From: Tetraselmis striata
Lineage: Eukaryota; Chlorophyta; Chlorodendrophyceae; Chlorodendrales; Chlorodendraceae
Length of the DNA: 64,000 nt
Direction of reading: 5' to 3'
Assembly (NCBI GenBank): GCA_006384855.1
Contig: VCJN01000578.1
Coordinates: forward strand, 181,501-245,500
Shown here: in pieces, positions 1-11,060 of the stretch
Position numbering within the stretch: position 1 is the first letter of the stretch
How the letters are laid out: each line of letters begins with the position of its first letter
Program-made: the position numbers and the translations under genes
The notes under the pieces: model-generated
What the model saw: only the letters and a program-made list of their open reading frames with translations
Told to the model about the DNA's origin: nothing
Database searches by the model: none

Positions 1-2
1 AT

Positions 3-293
3 TATTTTTTCGCGAGCCAGACCGCCCATGTGGGCGCGCTCTACACCGCCTTCCTGGGCATGATGATGGCCGCGGGCGCGCCGCCCGTGCTGGCCGCGCT
101 CACGCTCGGCTTCAACACCAACCTCTTTGGCGGCATGACCCACTTTGCCAGCGGGCAGTCCGCGGTGTACTTCGGCACGGGCCACGTGGAGCTGGCGCAG
201 CTGTGGAAGCAGGGCGCCTACTGCGCGGTGCTCAACTTTGCCGTCTGGGGCGTCGTGGGCATGATCTGGTGGAAGCTGATCGGGCTCTACTAA
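3..293 (+). CDS. DIT1: Plastid dicarboxylate (2-oxoglutarate/malate) translocator, C-terminal exon
   Basis: This is the last 96 codons of a DiT/DASS (SLC13-like) transporter, ending at TAA 291-293. The reading frame is open from base 3, so the gene continues to the left of the window and the GTG at 30 is not a start. The DASS C-terminal signature is visible: FASQTAHVGALY, then GAPP, GFNTNLFGG, THFASGQ and a final WWKLIGLY, with hydrophobic stretches typical of the last membrane segments. In plants this family exchanges 2-oxoglutarate or glutamate for malate across the inner plastid envelope, linking nitrogen assimilation and photorespiration. From the C-terminus alone I cannot separate DiT1-type from DiT2-type. 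A TGTAA signal follows at 444-448. Confidence 0.9.
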   Translation, partial: YFFASQTAHVGALYTAFLGMMMAAGAPPVLAALTLGFNTNLFGGMTHFASGQSAVYFGTGHVELAQLWKQGAYCAVLNFAVWGVVGMIWWKLIGLY

Positions 294-443
294 TCGCCCG
301 CCCGCCGCGTCCCCCTCCCGCACCTCATGGAGCAGCCCCATGACCTGCAGAGGGATGCTTGCTACGGGCCAAGGCCCACCCTATGCGGACTCATGAAGCC
401 GGGCCCGTGAGACAGCTGGTCTGCGGCGAGCCCGGGATTGAGT

Positions 444-448
444 TGTAA
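444..448 (+). promoter_or_regulatory. Candidate polyadenylation signal TGTAA of the DiT gene
   Basis: TGTAA lies about 150 nt after the DiT stop codon. Chlorophyte genes use TGTAA as their usual poly(A) signal. A G16 tract follows at 563-578. Confidence 0.45.
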
Positions 449-1923
449 CGAGTTTCATGTTCCAAGCCACGCAAGCCCGCCGGCAGCCTGCGTGGGAACA
501 CCGCAATGCTGCCCGTGACAATTGATGGCCTTGTGGGCGGCAATGACAAGTAATGGTTGGCAGGGGGGGGGGGGGGGGCAATGGGGTTCCCTGCTGGTTG
601 GCGGGCGGTCCTGGATTGTGAATTTGTGACTGTTTCGGATGAGCGCACATGCATGGTGGTGCTTGATGCTGACTGAACACATACATGCCCCAGCAAGCAT
701 GTGACATACGACCCAGCTAGGGTTGCGCTGCTCGCCGGATACGATGAGCAGCACAGCGACTGCCCCCAGTATGGTGCCGCCCGTTCCACATTCCCAGCAG
801 ACAGTCCCCGGGCCCCAGCAGCCAGCGAGGCAGTAGTGCAAATTCGTACTTCTGCGGAACGGTTGTGACTTATGATCGGCGGGGACCAACTGACGCTTAC
901 ATACTGTGATATCCCGGCAGATACAAGCACCTTAGAATGCGTACATGATAGCATAGTAAAGATCCCGGAGCGCGCTTATTGACAACACCAACAACACAGC
1001 AATCCTTTTTCTAGAATTCCGAGCATGTTACAGATGTCGCGGGTTTACGTCTTCACGAGGACTACAAAATAACGAATACTAGACGAATTGCAAACGTTGC
1101 ATGACGAACTATTCGTTTCGTTGATCGAAGCCCGAACTCAACAATCCGGCCACGTCGCGCGCGCCCTCGACCCGTCATCTGCGGGTGCACTTCCGAGAAA
1201 GTGTCACTTCGGATGAGTAGGCACCTCCATAGTCCCGAGAGCAGTACAGGGGATTGTCAACGTTGGTATTTTGGCGAGTATTCGGAATTAATCTCACCTG
1301 CTGCTCCGCGGCACCCGCAACGTAACGAACCAAATCTTATGCACATTATTCCGGTGCCTAAAAGATTGCTCGAATTTCAAATAGGATTGCCGCGCAAGTC
1401 TTGTCATTGGTACTATGATGACCATCTCTCCTGCTGCTGCTGCTACTCGTTCAGGTGCTAGCGGGCTGCTCATCCGCGCCGTGCCTACGCAGCAGCTCTA
1501 GCTCCAACACCGTATCCGCAAGCACTGTTTCCACCTAGCGCTCGCCTTTGCCGCCTTCCCAGCAGCTCACATCGCCGCGCTCTCAGGGCAGCGCCAACCG
1601 ACAGCACGCCTCTTAATTCATGCATCGGCATCTCCAATTGTGTGACCGGGATATGTATTCCATCATACCCTCGAATATTTGTTGTAGTGTGGGCGTCTCT
1701 GCCGCGCACTGTCGCACCCTCAGTCTCCTTGTTATATGGCTTATTGGCCACGCATTCCATCTTGATGATATGAGCAGACGCATTGTATTAAATATTGCTC
1801 AGGTTCTGGGTGATGGGGCATTGCCCCGATGTTATTATAAAGGGGCATCGTAAAGCAAAAGTGATTCGCAAGTTTCTGCTGCATCGAATGAGCCATAAAC
1901 TACAGCAGCCCACAAAAATCTAT
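449..1923. other. No gene recognised
   Basis: Downstream of the DiT gene I see only short ORFs without recognisable content, a G16 homopolymer (563-578) and a CTG-rich patch near 1430-1445. Confidence 0.4.
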
Positions 1924-2340
1924 GCATGTTTTTAGTGGGTTTGGTCGCTTCTAGTCGGTAAACCCACGCATAGTCTACGCTGTTGCGGCCATTGCGAGGA
2001 TAACTATGAAAGAGCGTGCACATGGTGTGCTAGGGCCGATGCGACGGCGCGCGTGGCGCGCGCGGCGCTTGTTATGCGGTACGACCAGTGTAACAAGTGC
2101 TGCACGGCCGGGCTGTGAACGGTTTGAGCGCACGGCACGCCGATATTTGGACATAAAAACCGTGCTTTTCTCCCATGGTCGCCGAGATACATGTGTTTGC
2201 CACCTACCCTAGGCCGCGCGGCGCATGGATTGGAGTCTATGGCCAGCTAGCGGGTTGCATGCGACTTTCGCAAACTGGATGTTCGCCATGCAAGAAGCAG
2301 TAATATTGCAATCGCGTTTTAACTCATAGAATTTCGACAT
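1924..2340 (+). repeat. Dispersed repeat, copy A
   Basis: About 410 bp align by eye, in the same orientation, with 8039-8450. Shared blocks include GTGGGTTTG near the start, GTGTGCTAGG, CCCATGGT, GAGATA, CTATGG(C/T)CAGCTAGCGGG and AGCAGTAAT. The copies are diverged with small indels, so this is an old dispersed element rather than a recent duplication. No coding content is recognised. Confidence 0.7.
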
Positions 2341-2347
2341 TTTATTG

Positions 2348-2424
2348 GATTGGGCTGTAAATTAATGCGATGGAAAGCTCGTGACTTGCTTGCGCTTTCC
2401 AACGCACTAATCTACAGCCCAATC
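2348..2424. repeat. Imperfect palindrome (MITE-like foldback)
   Basis: Arms of about 32 nt, starting GATTGGGCTGTA and ending TACAGCCCAATC, flank a short loop. There are a few mismatches inside the arms. It adjoins repeat copy A but is absent from copy B, so it may be a separate small insertion. Confidence 0.6.
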
Positions 2425-2429
2425 TGATA

Positions 2430-3870
2430 AATCATCGAAATGTTGTGGCATGTCAAAGTCCCCACCAATCAACCACCACGTTGTTTTGGGCAATCTATTA
2501 ATTTCCGCGGCCGCCGTTCCTTGCTTTAATACAGTTTGCAGTATATTTGCTCGGGTGATGGTTTCGGAGCATGCTCCGAAAAGTTTGACACGCGTATATC
2601 CATCTTATCATGCGCTAGCTACATAATCCAAACAAATAGAAACAAATAGAAATAAATAATAAATAAAATGATTAATAAAATAACCGTGTACAACACTACT
2701 GACCCAACGTTTGTTGCGCCGAGGAGCTGCCTCGTTCGCGATTGGTGATGACGCGCTACCGACGGCTAGGAGGGGATGAGGCTGGGGGTAGTCGTCTGGA
2801 GCAGACATGACAGCATGGCAAGCATAGTGTCGCTCATGGGATGACCAGATAACAAGTCCTTTGCCAGGTGCGATATGATACACGAGTATTTGAAAATTCG
2901 AAGTTTGAAATATCTTACAACTTTATTCCCGCTCAGTCTTTGATGCTGAACGGGGCGGCGGCTGCCTTGTGGCCCGGCGGCCGGCGCGAACCTGTATACA
3001 AGTACATTGTACGAGGTAGAGGGAAACTTTGACCGGCCGCACTGTGGATCGTGGTCATAACGATTATTATGCAATGACGAACGGCGTGATTCATCCTCGC
3101 ACACGGAAAGGGGGTCTCTCATTGTTCGTCCAAGCTTCGAAGAATTCTGCCGGGCACCGGCGCTGCAGGACGGATGCCAATGGCATGTCTCTCTCTCTCC
3201 TCAATGTGCGGTTTATTCTATACAAACGACTAAGCAGCTTTCCGAGTGCTTTCTTGTGGACAGCCTGAACTTGGTTTCGACTGACGAGATGATTCAGGGT
3301 TGCGGAATTCAATATTGTAGTCTGAGTAGACCTAGAAGAATGAGGTTAATCAATCCCAATGCCTCCGTATCAAGATATTCTGCAGTTTTGCGGTTCATTA
3401 TCCCTAGTTAATAATAGTTGAAAAATCCGGTGAAATTGGTCCAAATAAGCAACTCGGAAAATACCCATTTAATATGGGTCAAAACGGCACCAAAATCCAG
3501 TAAAATCTCAACACAGCCTCAAAGTACAGCACCGCCGCTTTCATGAATTTCGTCGCGATAATCGCCGCGGTCATATACTACACGACGATGTACTATATCC
3601 AACACCTCTCTCCTCAGTCCACCACAAACGGGTGGCGGCTAGAGAGCCACCCCGTCTCGTGCCAAGGAAGATTGACGGTAGATTATCCCTGCTTACCATA
3701 GATTCCTACTCCTCACCTTCTCGAACCTCTTGGTTGCCCGCCCGGCACGCCATTCTAGGCGTGCGGCGACGGAAACATGGCCGGAAACGAGACGTACGGC
3801 CGTGGGGGCGTGTGAATGGAGGCCGACACGAGCTCAAGTGGTAGCGCGTTTTGGAGTCCGTCCACGACGA
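2430..3870. other. No gene recognised
   Basis: AT-richer intergenic DNA with an A-rich run near 2636-2670. Only short unrecognisable ORFs are present. Confidence 0.4.
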
Positions 3871-3879
3871 GTGACGAGG

Positions 3880-3921
3880 TACCTACACCTACACCCACAC
3901 CCACACCCACACCTACACCCG
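3880..3921 (+). repeat. Short tandem repeat ACACCC/ACACCT
   Basis: Hexamer-like CCTACA/CCCACA repeats. A related block (GACGAGGTACCTACAC, then ACCTATACCC) recurs near 4117-4147, which points to a local duplication. Confidence 0.6.
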
Positions 3922-4169
3922 GCTATGCACGGCAAAAGCGCTTTCGGTATACTTGGACGTGCCTTGGCGAGGCGTTCACGTTTCCCAAGCGGGAGGATGC
4001 AAGGGAAGCCGTATAGGTAGTGGCTGCCCGACGTGTGATACTTTCGACGCGGTTGCCATTTGAGAAAATCCGACATGAGCTCGCGTGGGAAGCGCGTGTT
4101 AGCGTCCGTTTGTGACGACGAGGTACCTACACTTGTACCTATACCCGACTCATAACGATCTCTAACCCA

Positions 4170-4745
4170 ATGCCAAGTGGTATTGCGACAGCACGGAGTT
4201 TCGAAGTGTTGCAAGAAGTAGTGACAGAATCTAACGCGGAAGTTTGGTCGGAGATCTGCTCCCCGAAATCCACATGTCCTTGCGTTCCCTTCGCAGGGGG
4301 TACCACTCCCTTGACCGAATCGCCTTCAGATGTAGTTCCAATATGCGACTGCAAGGCTTTTTCGAGGTACGGCATCGGCGGCAATCCTATCGTTTGGGCC
4401 ACGTTATTGCGGTCCCCTACCGACATGGCGAGCTCGTGGAAGGTCTCCGAAGATCTAGGCGATCGAAGAATGCCAGCAGACCGACTCCGCCATGCTACCC
4501 TTCCCTTCAGCGTCAACCCGACGATGGCGTTCGTGGTCACGGGCGTGGAAGAGGCCGTGGCAGAGGCCCTCGCAAAGGCCAACGGGGACGAGCCGGAAGT
4601 AGAGGGCGCGGTTATACATGCTAACATGAGCCCCCCTCCCCCACCCAAAAAACAATTACAACCCCACCCCCCTTTCAAGTCAACAATCATGAAATATCAA
4701 TGTGAACCGCAAAGAATAAATCAATCATCGCATCGTAGCCGTTGA
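4170..4745 (+). CDS. Unidentified ORF, 191 codons
   Basis: An ATG-initiated open frame on the plus strand. It has no family signature that I recognise. The middle part (about residues 60-150) reads like ordinary protein, with a Glu/Ala-rich segment near residue 130; the end runs into proline codons from a C-rich tract. The minus strand is open over almost the same span (4139-4690), which is common in this DNA, so coding status is doubtful. It lies in repeat-rich sequence and may be part of an unrecognised element. Confidence 0.15.
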   Translation: MPSGIATARSFEVLQEVVTESNAEVWSEICSPKSTCPCVPFAGGTTPLTESPSDVVPICDCKAFSRYGIGGNPIVWATLLRSPTDMASSWKVSEDLGDRRMPADRLRHATLPFSVNPTMAFVVTGVEEAVAEALAKANGDEPEVEGAVIHANMSPPPPPKKQLQPHPPFKSTIMKYQCEPQRINQSSHRSR

Positions 4746-5809
4746 TGTCGTTGACAGCAACTTCGGTGCTCCCTTGGGGCAGCGGGGCGGCAACGCCAAC
4801 CATCATATAAGATTGCTACATACGTACATGGTCGAAATCTGTCAACGTGGTCGCACGGGTGTCTTATACGGCTCCGTATATGCTTTATACGACTGCGGCA
4901 CTGCCTCATACACCACGGTAGCTTTATCGTAAGGGCATGTTGCCTTTGGTGGCGGCCCGCGGCGCTCATGCTTGCGGCTTTGCGGACGTTTTCTTGATCT
5001 ACAACACACGACTCCTCCGCTTTTTATTTTGCAAGTCCCGCATCATGGCCGTCGCCCGTGTAGTCTTGCTATATGTAAGCAAATATGGGGGTCGGCAGCT
5101 GAGAATATGGTCGTTGGCCATATATTATTCATGTATACGGGGTCGACAACTGACAATCTTGCCGCAAGGTTGTGGAGGTCGGTGTTGACACTAACCTGCC
5201 TCCACCCGGCGACCTTGGCCTTGTAAACCTTGCAGTCCGGGGCCACCCCCATACCCCGCCGTCCCATCGTGAGACCCATGTTGAGCGCGGCGCTTCGCGA
5301 TGTCGCTCAAGTCCCCCATGGGCGGGATCTTCGTTGTTTGGGAGTCAACACAAAGCGAGTCCGCCTCCGCAATGAGGATGACCCTGCCGCGCTAGGCTCG
5401 ACGTTCACGGTGTGCCCTCCCGCCACGGCTACCCCCCCTCCCCCCCAAGGCCCCCACGGCAGGCGGAGGCAAGCCCTCCCGCCGCCCCGCGTGGCTACTA
5501 AATACCAACCTAGGCAGCAACATCCACTCACCTCCGATTTTTGGACGCCTCTCTGGGCGCTCCTACGGCGGCGGCCAGCTAGAGGCGTAAATAAACTCCA
5601 CACACACCGCCAGAAGCATAACGCACCGAATTCAAGCGAGCGATGATGCACCAGCTCACGGGCTGAGTCAACGTCGACTCACTCCATCCGCACTCACTCC
5701 GTCACTCCAACCGCAAAGCAAAAAAACTAAAGTCCGGAGACCTCATGGGTTTCTACCCAGGCCGCCTTCCCCCCGGCTAGCGCCGTCCGCTCCGGCCGCG
5801 GCCAAGGCG

Positions 5810-6172
5810 GTGGCCAAGCCGGCGGCCCGGGCCGCGCCCCCGGGCACTGCAGATTTTACCGGCCGCGGGGGCAAGGCCGTAACCCGTGCCACGGCATGTA
5901 CGTCTCGCGCTCCCTCGGGTTCGCCAATAATTGCACCTTCGAAACCATGCGCACGGAGCTCGCGCCCGATTACAACGAGACGTACAACAGGTGGGCCGGA
6001 ACGCGCTTTATTGGCGGAGAGCTACCATTGCCCAGGCGGCCGCGGCCTACCAACATCCGGCGCCTCCGAATATGAGGCGCAAAACAGTCCACCCCCGAAA
6101 GCGGAGCTGGAGGCGGCGGCCCCAGCTCGCATTCACACCCACCCAACACGCCCAGTGATCGCCAAGAGCTAG
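5810..6172 (+). other. Possible transposon-derived ORF remnant
   Basis: The plus strand here has overlapping open frames rich in Ala, Pro and Arg. A second frame over about 5890-6070 reads like a fragment of a protein (ending ...TRFIGGELPLPRR) before stops. I do not recognise the family. The surroundings, 4750-7560, hold no convincing gene. Confidence 0.2.
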
Positions 6173-7599
6173 ACGCAAGCGGCTCGTCACTCCACGCCCT
6201 CACTCGATTCACCTCGCCTCCTCTCTACGGTCGTGCCTTGATGTTTTTCACGTGGCACCGGTACACGTACCACATTGCTGGCACCGGGGTGCACGGTGAC
6301 TCAGTAATTCGTTAAAATGAAAAGAAGTAATCACCAGCCGCGAATGGTCAAGCGGCCCCGCCTATACGCGTTCCTATAGGAAGGGCTCCACCCGCCCGCC
6401 AGGCCGCCAATCTGATTTCACTAGGCCAACCAATCGAGCAAACACCACAGCCGTCGGAGCCACCGGGCGCGGCGGGTAGCCATGCGCCTTGGTTATCTAA
6501 TGTGTGCGGGCAACGCGGGTTGGTGGCCCCTGCGCGGCGGTGTGGCAGCGTTGGAAGCTGATACGCCATGTATGTCAATACACATGGATTGGGGCAGCGA
6601 TACACGCACCGGCAGGTTGCTTCATTCAAAAAAAAAAAACTCAGCCGTCACACACGCTTCCGGACGGGTTGTGGGCAGTCAAACAGGGACGCGAGACCTA
6701 CCTGGCCGTTTCAAGTGCTTCCGATAGACATCGGTACGTTGGTAACGCGCGCTACGGAGGCCGGAGGGGCTGGGCTGAGCAGGCAGTGGCGGCGGTGCTA
6801 GAGGCAGATCCGGTTTCGACGCGCAGCTGGCCGGATTGTTGCTATCGTCCCACTTTACCTGGTATTACTTGCCGTGCTCCACCGACGCAGTAACCACACC
6901 ATACAGGAACCCCTCCCTCTGAATGCGGCGCTGGCCGTCCCTCAGCTCCATTTATTGGCCGCGACGGGCCGAGACCCATTAGCCGACGGTGATGCGACCG
7001 GCTAGGCCAAGATGGGGCTCGACGGGGGCCGCGGTGACATGGTGGTTGAATATGCGGCCATCTTGATGTTTGTTTCTGGGGTTTTTAAGGTCTAAGCCTG
7101 TTGAAAAGTAGTGTCCCTGACCGGTGAGTCAGACCGGGGTCGTTGGGGCGCCGGATGCCCCCGATCGGGGGGCAGGTTCGTGCGGTACGCGTTACGTAGG
7201 CGTGGTACGTGAACCGCGAAATATATCAAGGCACCATCGACGCCGAGCAAATGGCCGACGACGCCCAAACTCGCGCAAAGCTTGGGAAAGGCTCCTAGGC
7301 GCGTGCAAACATGGAGCCCAAATTTCAAATATCAAAGATGCCATATTGCTACTTAGCTGCGGCTCTACAATTCGTCCTGCGCCCCGTATCAACAATAGTA
7401 CAGTAATTTGTCTTTTGCAAGTAGTCCTCCTTGGGGGTCCCCGTGACATGTCCCATTCATTATGGGCCCCGCGCAGGTGCACTATGGGATCCCACCTTGG
7501 GACGCTGTGCGACCCCGACTGAGTAGGTTGCTGGACCCCACCTTGGGAGACTAAAGAACCTCGTCGCCTTGTCCAGCTTGCAAGTCTAGATACACTCCT

Positions 7600-7805
7600 C
7601 TAGTCCTCCGCGCCACAGAATCCAGCCGGCCAAAGAGGCATCCGTACACCTCGCCACAAAGTCCAGCCGATAAAAGGAAATACATGTAAAATTCGCCACG
7701 AATTCCAGTCCCCCGAAGGAAGCACTTGTACACTTCGCCACGAAGTCCTGAAGCCCCACGGGAAGCAACACTGTACACTTGGCCACGAACTCCGATACCT
7801 CGACA
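7600..7805. repeat. Degenerate minisatellite, unit about 43 bp
   Basis: Units start at about 7643, 7686, 7728 and 7773 (spacing 43, 42, 45), each of the form GTACACTTCGCCACGAAGTCC followed by a variable tail. A weaker unit precedes them. The minus strand reads as a repeated peptide, but indels shift the frame. Confidence 0.75.
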
Positions 7806-8038
7806 CAAATTTCAGCAAGGGCTCGGGTGTAGGTTATGTCGCGCCCTATCTAGGGATGTGACTAGGGTACAACATCCTAGCCGATCAGTTGCCGTATCCG
7901 GCGTGGCAACCAGGGTATGAAACCCTAGCTGACGACGTATGTACGGCGGGCTGTCTCGGTGGTCGAGCGTTCGCGGACATGGCAAACGCTACGGCAACAC
8001 ATACATACATACATGTATAAAGTAGGACACAAAAGTCT

Positions 8039-8450
8039 GCATGTTTTATGGGTTTGATTTCGCTTGGGGCGTTTATAGTCGAGAAACCCACGCAAACCTA
8101 CTATGCCGTTGCGCTCATTGCAGGTTAACTCGTGAAAAGGCGTGCGCATGGTGTGCTAGGTTCAATGCGACGGCTTACGGGGCGCGGGGCGCGCGGCACC
8201 TGTCACGTGGCAATATCAGTGTGACATGTGTTGGAAACCGGGGTTGTGGTGGGTTTGAACGTGAAGAACTGTGTTTTTTTCCCATGGTTGTCGAGATATA
8301 TGTGTAAGCCACCTACCCCGTGCTGCTCGGCGAATGATTTAGCGTCTATGGTCAGCTAGCGGGCGGCATGCAACATTCGTAAACTGGCAGTTGGACAGCA
8401 TGCAAAGAGCAGTAATCTTGCCATCACGCGTAAATTCATAACATTTCTCC
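8039..8450 (+). repeat. Dispersed repeat, copy B
   Basis: Second copy of the repeat at 1924-2340, same orientation, 6.1 kb away. A TACA microsatellite (about 7999-8020) lies just before it. Confidence 0.7.
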
Positions 8451-9189
8451 ACTTCCTCCAATTTACATCTGAATAGTGGACTAGAAAGCAGGGCTTTCTA
8501 AATCACTTGTTACAATATCGTCCCGATTCACCGGCAAGCTTGTATGGCCTATCAAAGATAACCCTTGCTCTGGTATGCCAGCTAGCCAATTCATTGTGGG
8601 TGGGGGAGCATGACGATGGGGGCATGGAATGTGCCACTCTACGCAAGCTCCCATGCGCAAGGACCACTTGGATGGGTCTCCATGTCGCGTTGACCCCGTC
8701 ATCATTTCGGCAGTCCTCCTCGATCATGGGTGACATGCGCTACAACATGCGCGCAGACATGTGCGCTAGTCGTGAATTGGGGGCGAGCCCTCGCTGAACC
8801 TATGGTACGGGTGGTATAAACATGACCCTGGGGAATCGAAGCACTTTATGTGTAGTACTTTGACCCATCTTGACCCAGCCAGGCACAGCCAACAATGGTT
8901 ATCTTGAAAAATTGTGGGATGGAAAATAGTGGAGAATCGTCTGCAGTAGTGGCACACTGACATGAAGATGCTCATGCATTACAAAGGTAGCATGCTTCGA
9001 CTGGGCTCAAACTTGCGGGTGTCATACATACATCCCATGCATATGTCCACCCACCACCGGGAGCGAGCGTGCAAATGCGACGGACGGTAGCTATACCGCC
9101 AACATGTTGGCCCCTTGTGCGTTGACCGTGTTTCGGTGGTTCTAGCCTTGTGCCCAAGAACGCCATTGCCGGAAATGTTTTTAATGTTT
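8451..9189. other. No gene recognised
   Basis: Short ORFs only. No domain or splice pattern that I can support. Confidence 0.35.
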
Positions 9190-9292
9190 TTAAACCGGAC
9201 ATTCCGTGCCGGATGGGTGGGAATACGGCGTCCGATGCAGCCAAAACCCCAGCAACACGCTATTCTATGCACCGCCAATGCACTCCGCGATC
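9190..9292 (-). repeat. Single dispersed monomer fragment of the 372-bp satellite
   Basis: About 100 bp match, in reverse orientation, the satellite of 55-58 kb: AACCGGACATTCCGTGCCGG, then GAATACGGCGTCCGATGCAG, CCAAAACCCCAGCAACACGC and TATGCACCGCCAATGCACTC. It lies 46 kb from the array, alone and not in tandem. Confidence 0.85.
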
Positions 9293-10455
9293 AATGTGGT
9301 CGAAATCCACAACGGTGTGGCTCGCCAGGATCAGCTGCTCTTGCGACATACCCTCCGCGTTGTCGCCGATCATCACCACTTGATAACGGCGGTGGTTGCG
9401 ATGGATACGCCAACAGCGATGCGTACCGGCACGACAAGTGGACAGACGTGAACGCGACGTTTCGGTTTTACTTTTTTGCTTTTTCAAATTGGCTGGCGAG
9501 ATCATCCCGGCGCTTACCCTCTCAGAACAAAGAGCACTAGAATATACTCAAGCGTAGGGCTGACGCGCGTCGGCGGTTGCGTTGCGGTCGTCAATCTCGA
9601 TCGGTGCCGGCCCAATAGGCCCCAACAACCCGGATTCTCCGCCATCTCGACAACCCCTCGCGGGTTGTCCGGAGGACACGGCTGCCTCCTTCGCGTAGGA
9701 GGCTTGCATGCACTGAAACGCGAGGCTCCATGGCCCTGTAGCCCCATGTCTTGGGCACCAAGGCGAGAATACACGCAGATTTCTATGCGCAAAGACTTCT
9801 GTGGAGTGCTGTGCATGCATGCCTACATACATACACACGGGTGCCGATGCGGTTGATATAAGAAACCACGGATACAAACCTGATGCTATGACTGCCTGAG
9901 CTCAGGGTAGACAAACTATAGCGGAACCGTACTGAATGTTCTGATACCGTGCATTCAAGCCCAGTCCGTCTTAATATGATGAGGGTTGCTATAGGCTATT
10001 CGGAACCCGTTCATATAATTAAGCCACTCTGGGTGCCGACCCAAAGAACAGAACCCAACTTTTTGCTCTTCAGGGTGCAGCAAATGATCTAAACCCTCAT
10101 CATGTACTTGTCTAAAATTGGATCAATAAGGACGTACTTTGCGTCATGTTAAATTTGTTGTACTCATACTTGGGTCGGCACCCATACTTGCTTGGCAGCA
10201 TGCTTTGAAAGCCCGAAAACATCACTTTGGCAAAACGTGCTCCGTAACCATAGTCAAGCAACCGCGCAGATACGCAACAACTAGAAGCGTCAGTGTTTAT
10301 TATGGTACGGCAGACCGGGTCTGTGCATCATGCTTACCGTCATGATTGTGAATGAACTTATGAACATGTATCGGCCATCCCGCAGGCGGACACTGGCAAC
10401 GGTGTGTCATCCGCTTGGCACTCTCAAGCATTGACGTGCCAGGAACACCGCAGAG
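9293..10455. other. No gene recognised
   Basis: Several short overlapping ORFs on both strands with no recognisable domain. Confidence 0.35.
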
Positions 10456-10790
10456 CATACAATGTAGATGGGCTTCACGAGAGCAGCATCGGTTTCAAAA
10501 CTTGATTTCATATGTACTAATCTACACCACATTGACGCCTCACTGGCACAAGTTGGAAATCCTCCCAAATAGAAGGGTGAGGAGGGAGAGGCAGAGCGCT
10601 GCCGAGGGGGCATTTACAATGTAGATGGGCATTATGACACGAACATCGGTTTCAAAACTTGATTTCATATGCACTAATCTACACTACATTGACGCCTCAC
10701 CTGCACAAGTTGGAAATCCTCCCAAACAGAAGGGTGAGGAGGGAGAGGCAGAGCGCCGCCGGGGGGGGGGGGGGGGGGGGGGGGGCATTC
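10456..10790 (+). repeat. Direct tandem duplication, unit about 161 bp
   Basis: Unit 1 (10456-10616) and unit 2 (10617-10790) share ACAATGTAGATGGGC, CATCGGTTTCAAAACTTGAT, GACGCCTCAC and GAAGGGTGAGGAGGGAGAGG. The units differ by point changes. They also differ by a G-run: 5 G in unit 1 (10606-10610) but 25 G in unit 2 (10761-10785). Confidence 0.9.
10614..10618 (-). promoter_or_regulatory. Candidate polyadenylation signal (TGTAA on minus) for the F-box/LRR gene
   Basis: About 440 nt beyond the stop at 11061. It is the nearest TGTAA that I find on the minus strand downstream of this gene. The G25/C25 tract lies between them. Confidence 0.25.
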
Positions 10791-11060
10791 CAAACATTCA
10801 ACGTAAACGGCGGATGATGTGCTACAGCACGGCGGCTTGCTTGAGGCCTCGTCGCGGCGGCTCGCCATGACCGGTCGCCGTGGGTGCTGGCAAACATCGA
10901 GGAGGCATCGGCCGGCAGTCGGCGGATGGTATTAACTCACCAAGTGCAACCACTGGCGGCCCCCAACACAACTCGGCTTGGGCGGCGGAGAGCAGCGAGT
11001 CAGCACGCTGTATGTACCCTTTTCGTGTTCGACTTCGCTTGTCCTCGTGGCGGCTCCTCC

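Noticed and set aside
30..293. GTG at 30 as a start of an 87-codon gene
   Set aside because: The frame is open to base 3 and the upstream residues also match the DiT family, so this is a 3' exon.
4139..4690. Minus-strand 183-codon ORF
   Set aside because: Equal in length to the plus-strand ORF over the same span and without a recognisable domain; neither can be preferred with confidence.
7850..7935. Telomere-like AAACCCTAG and CTAGGG motifs
   Set aside because: Isolated occurrences, not in tandem.
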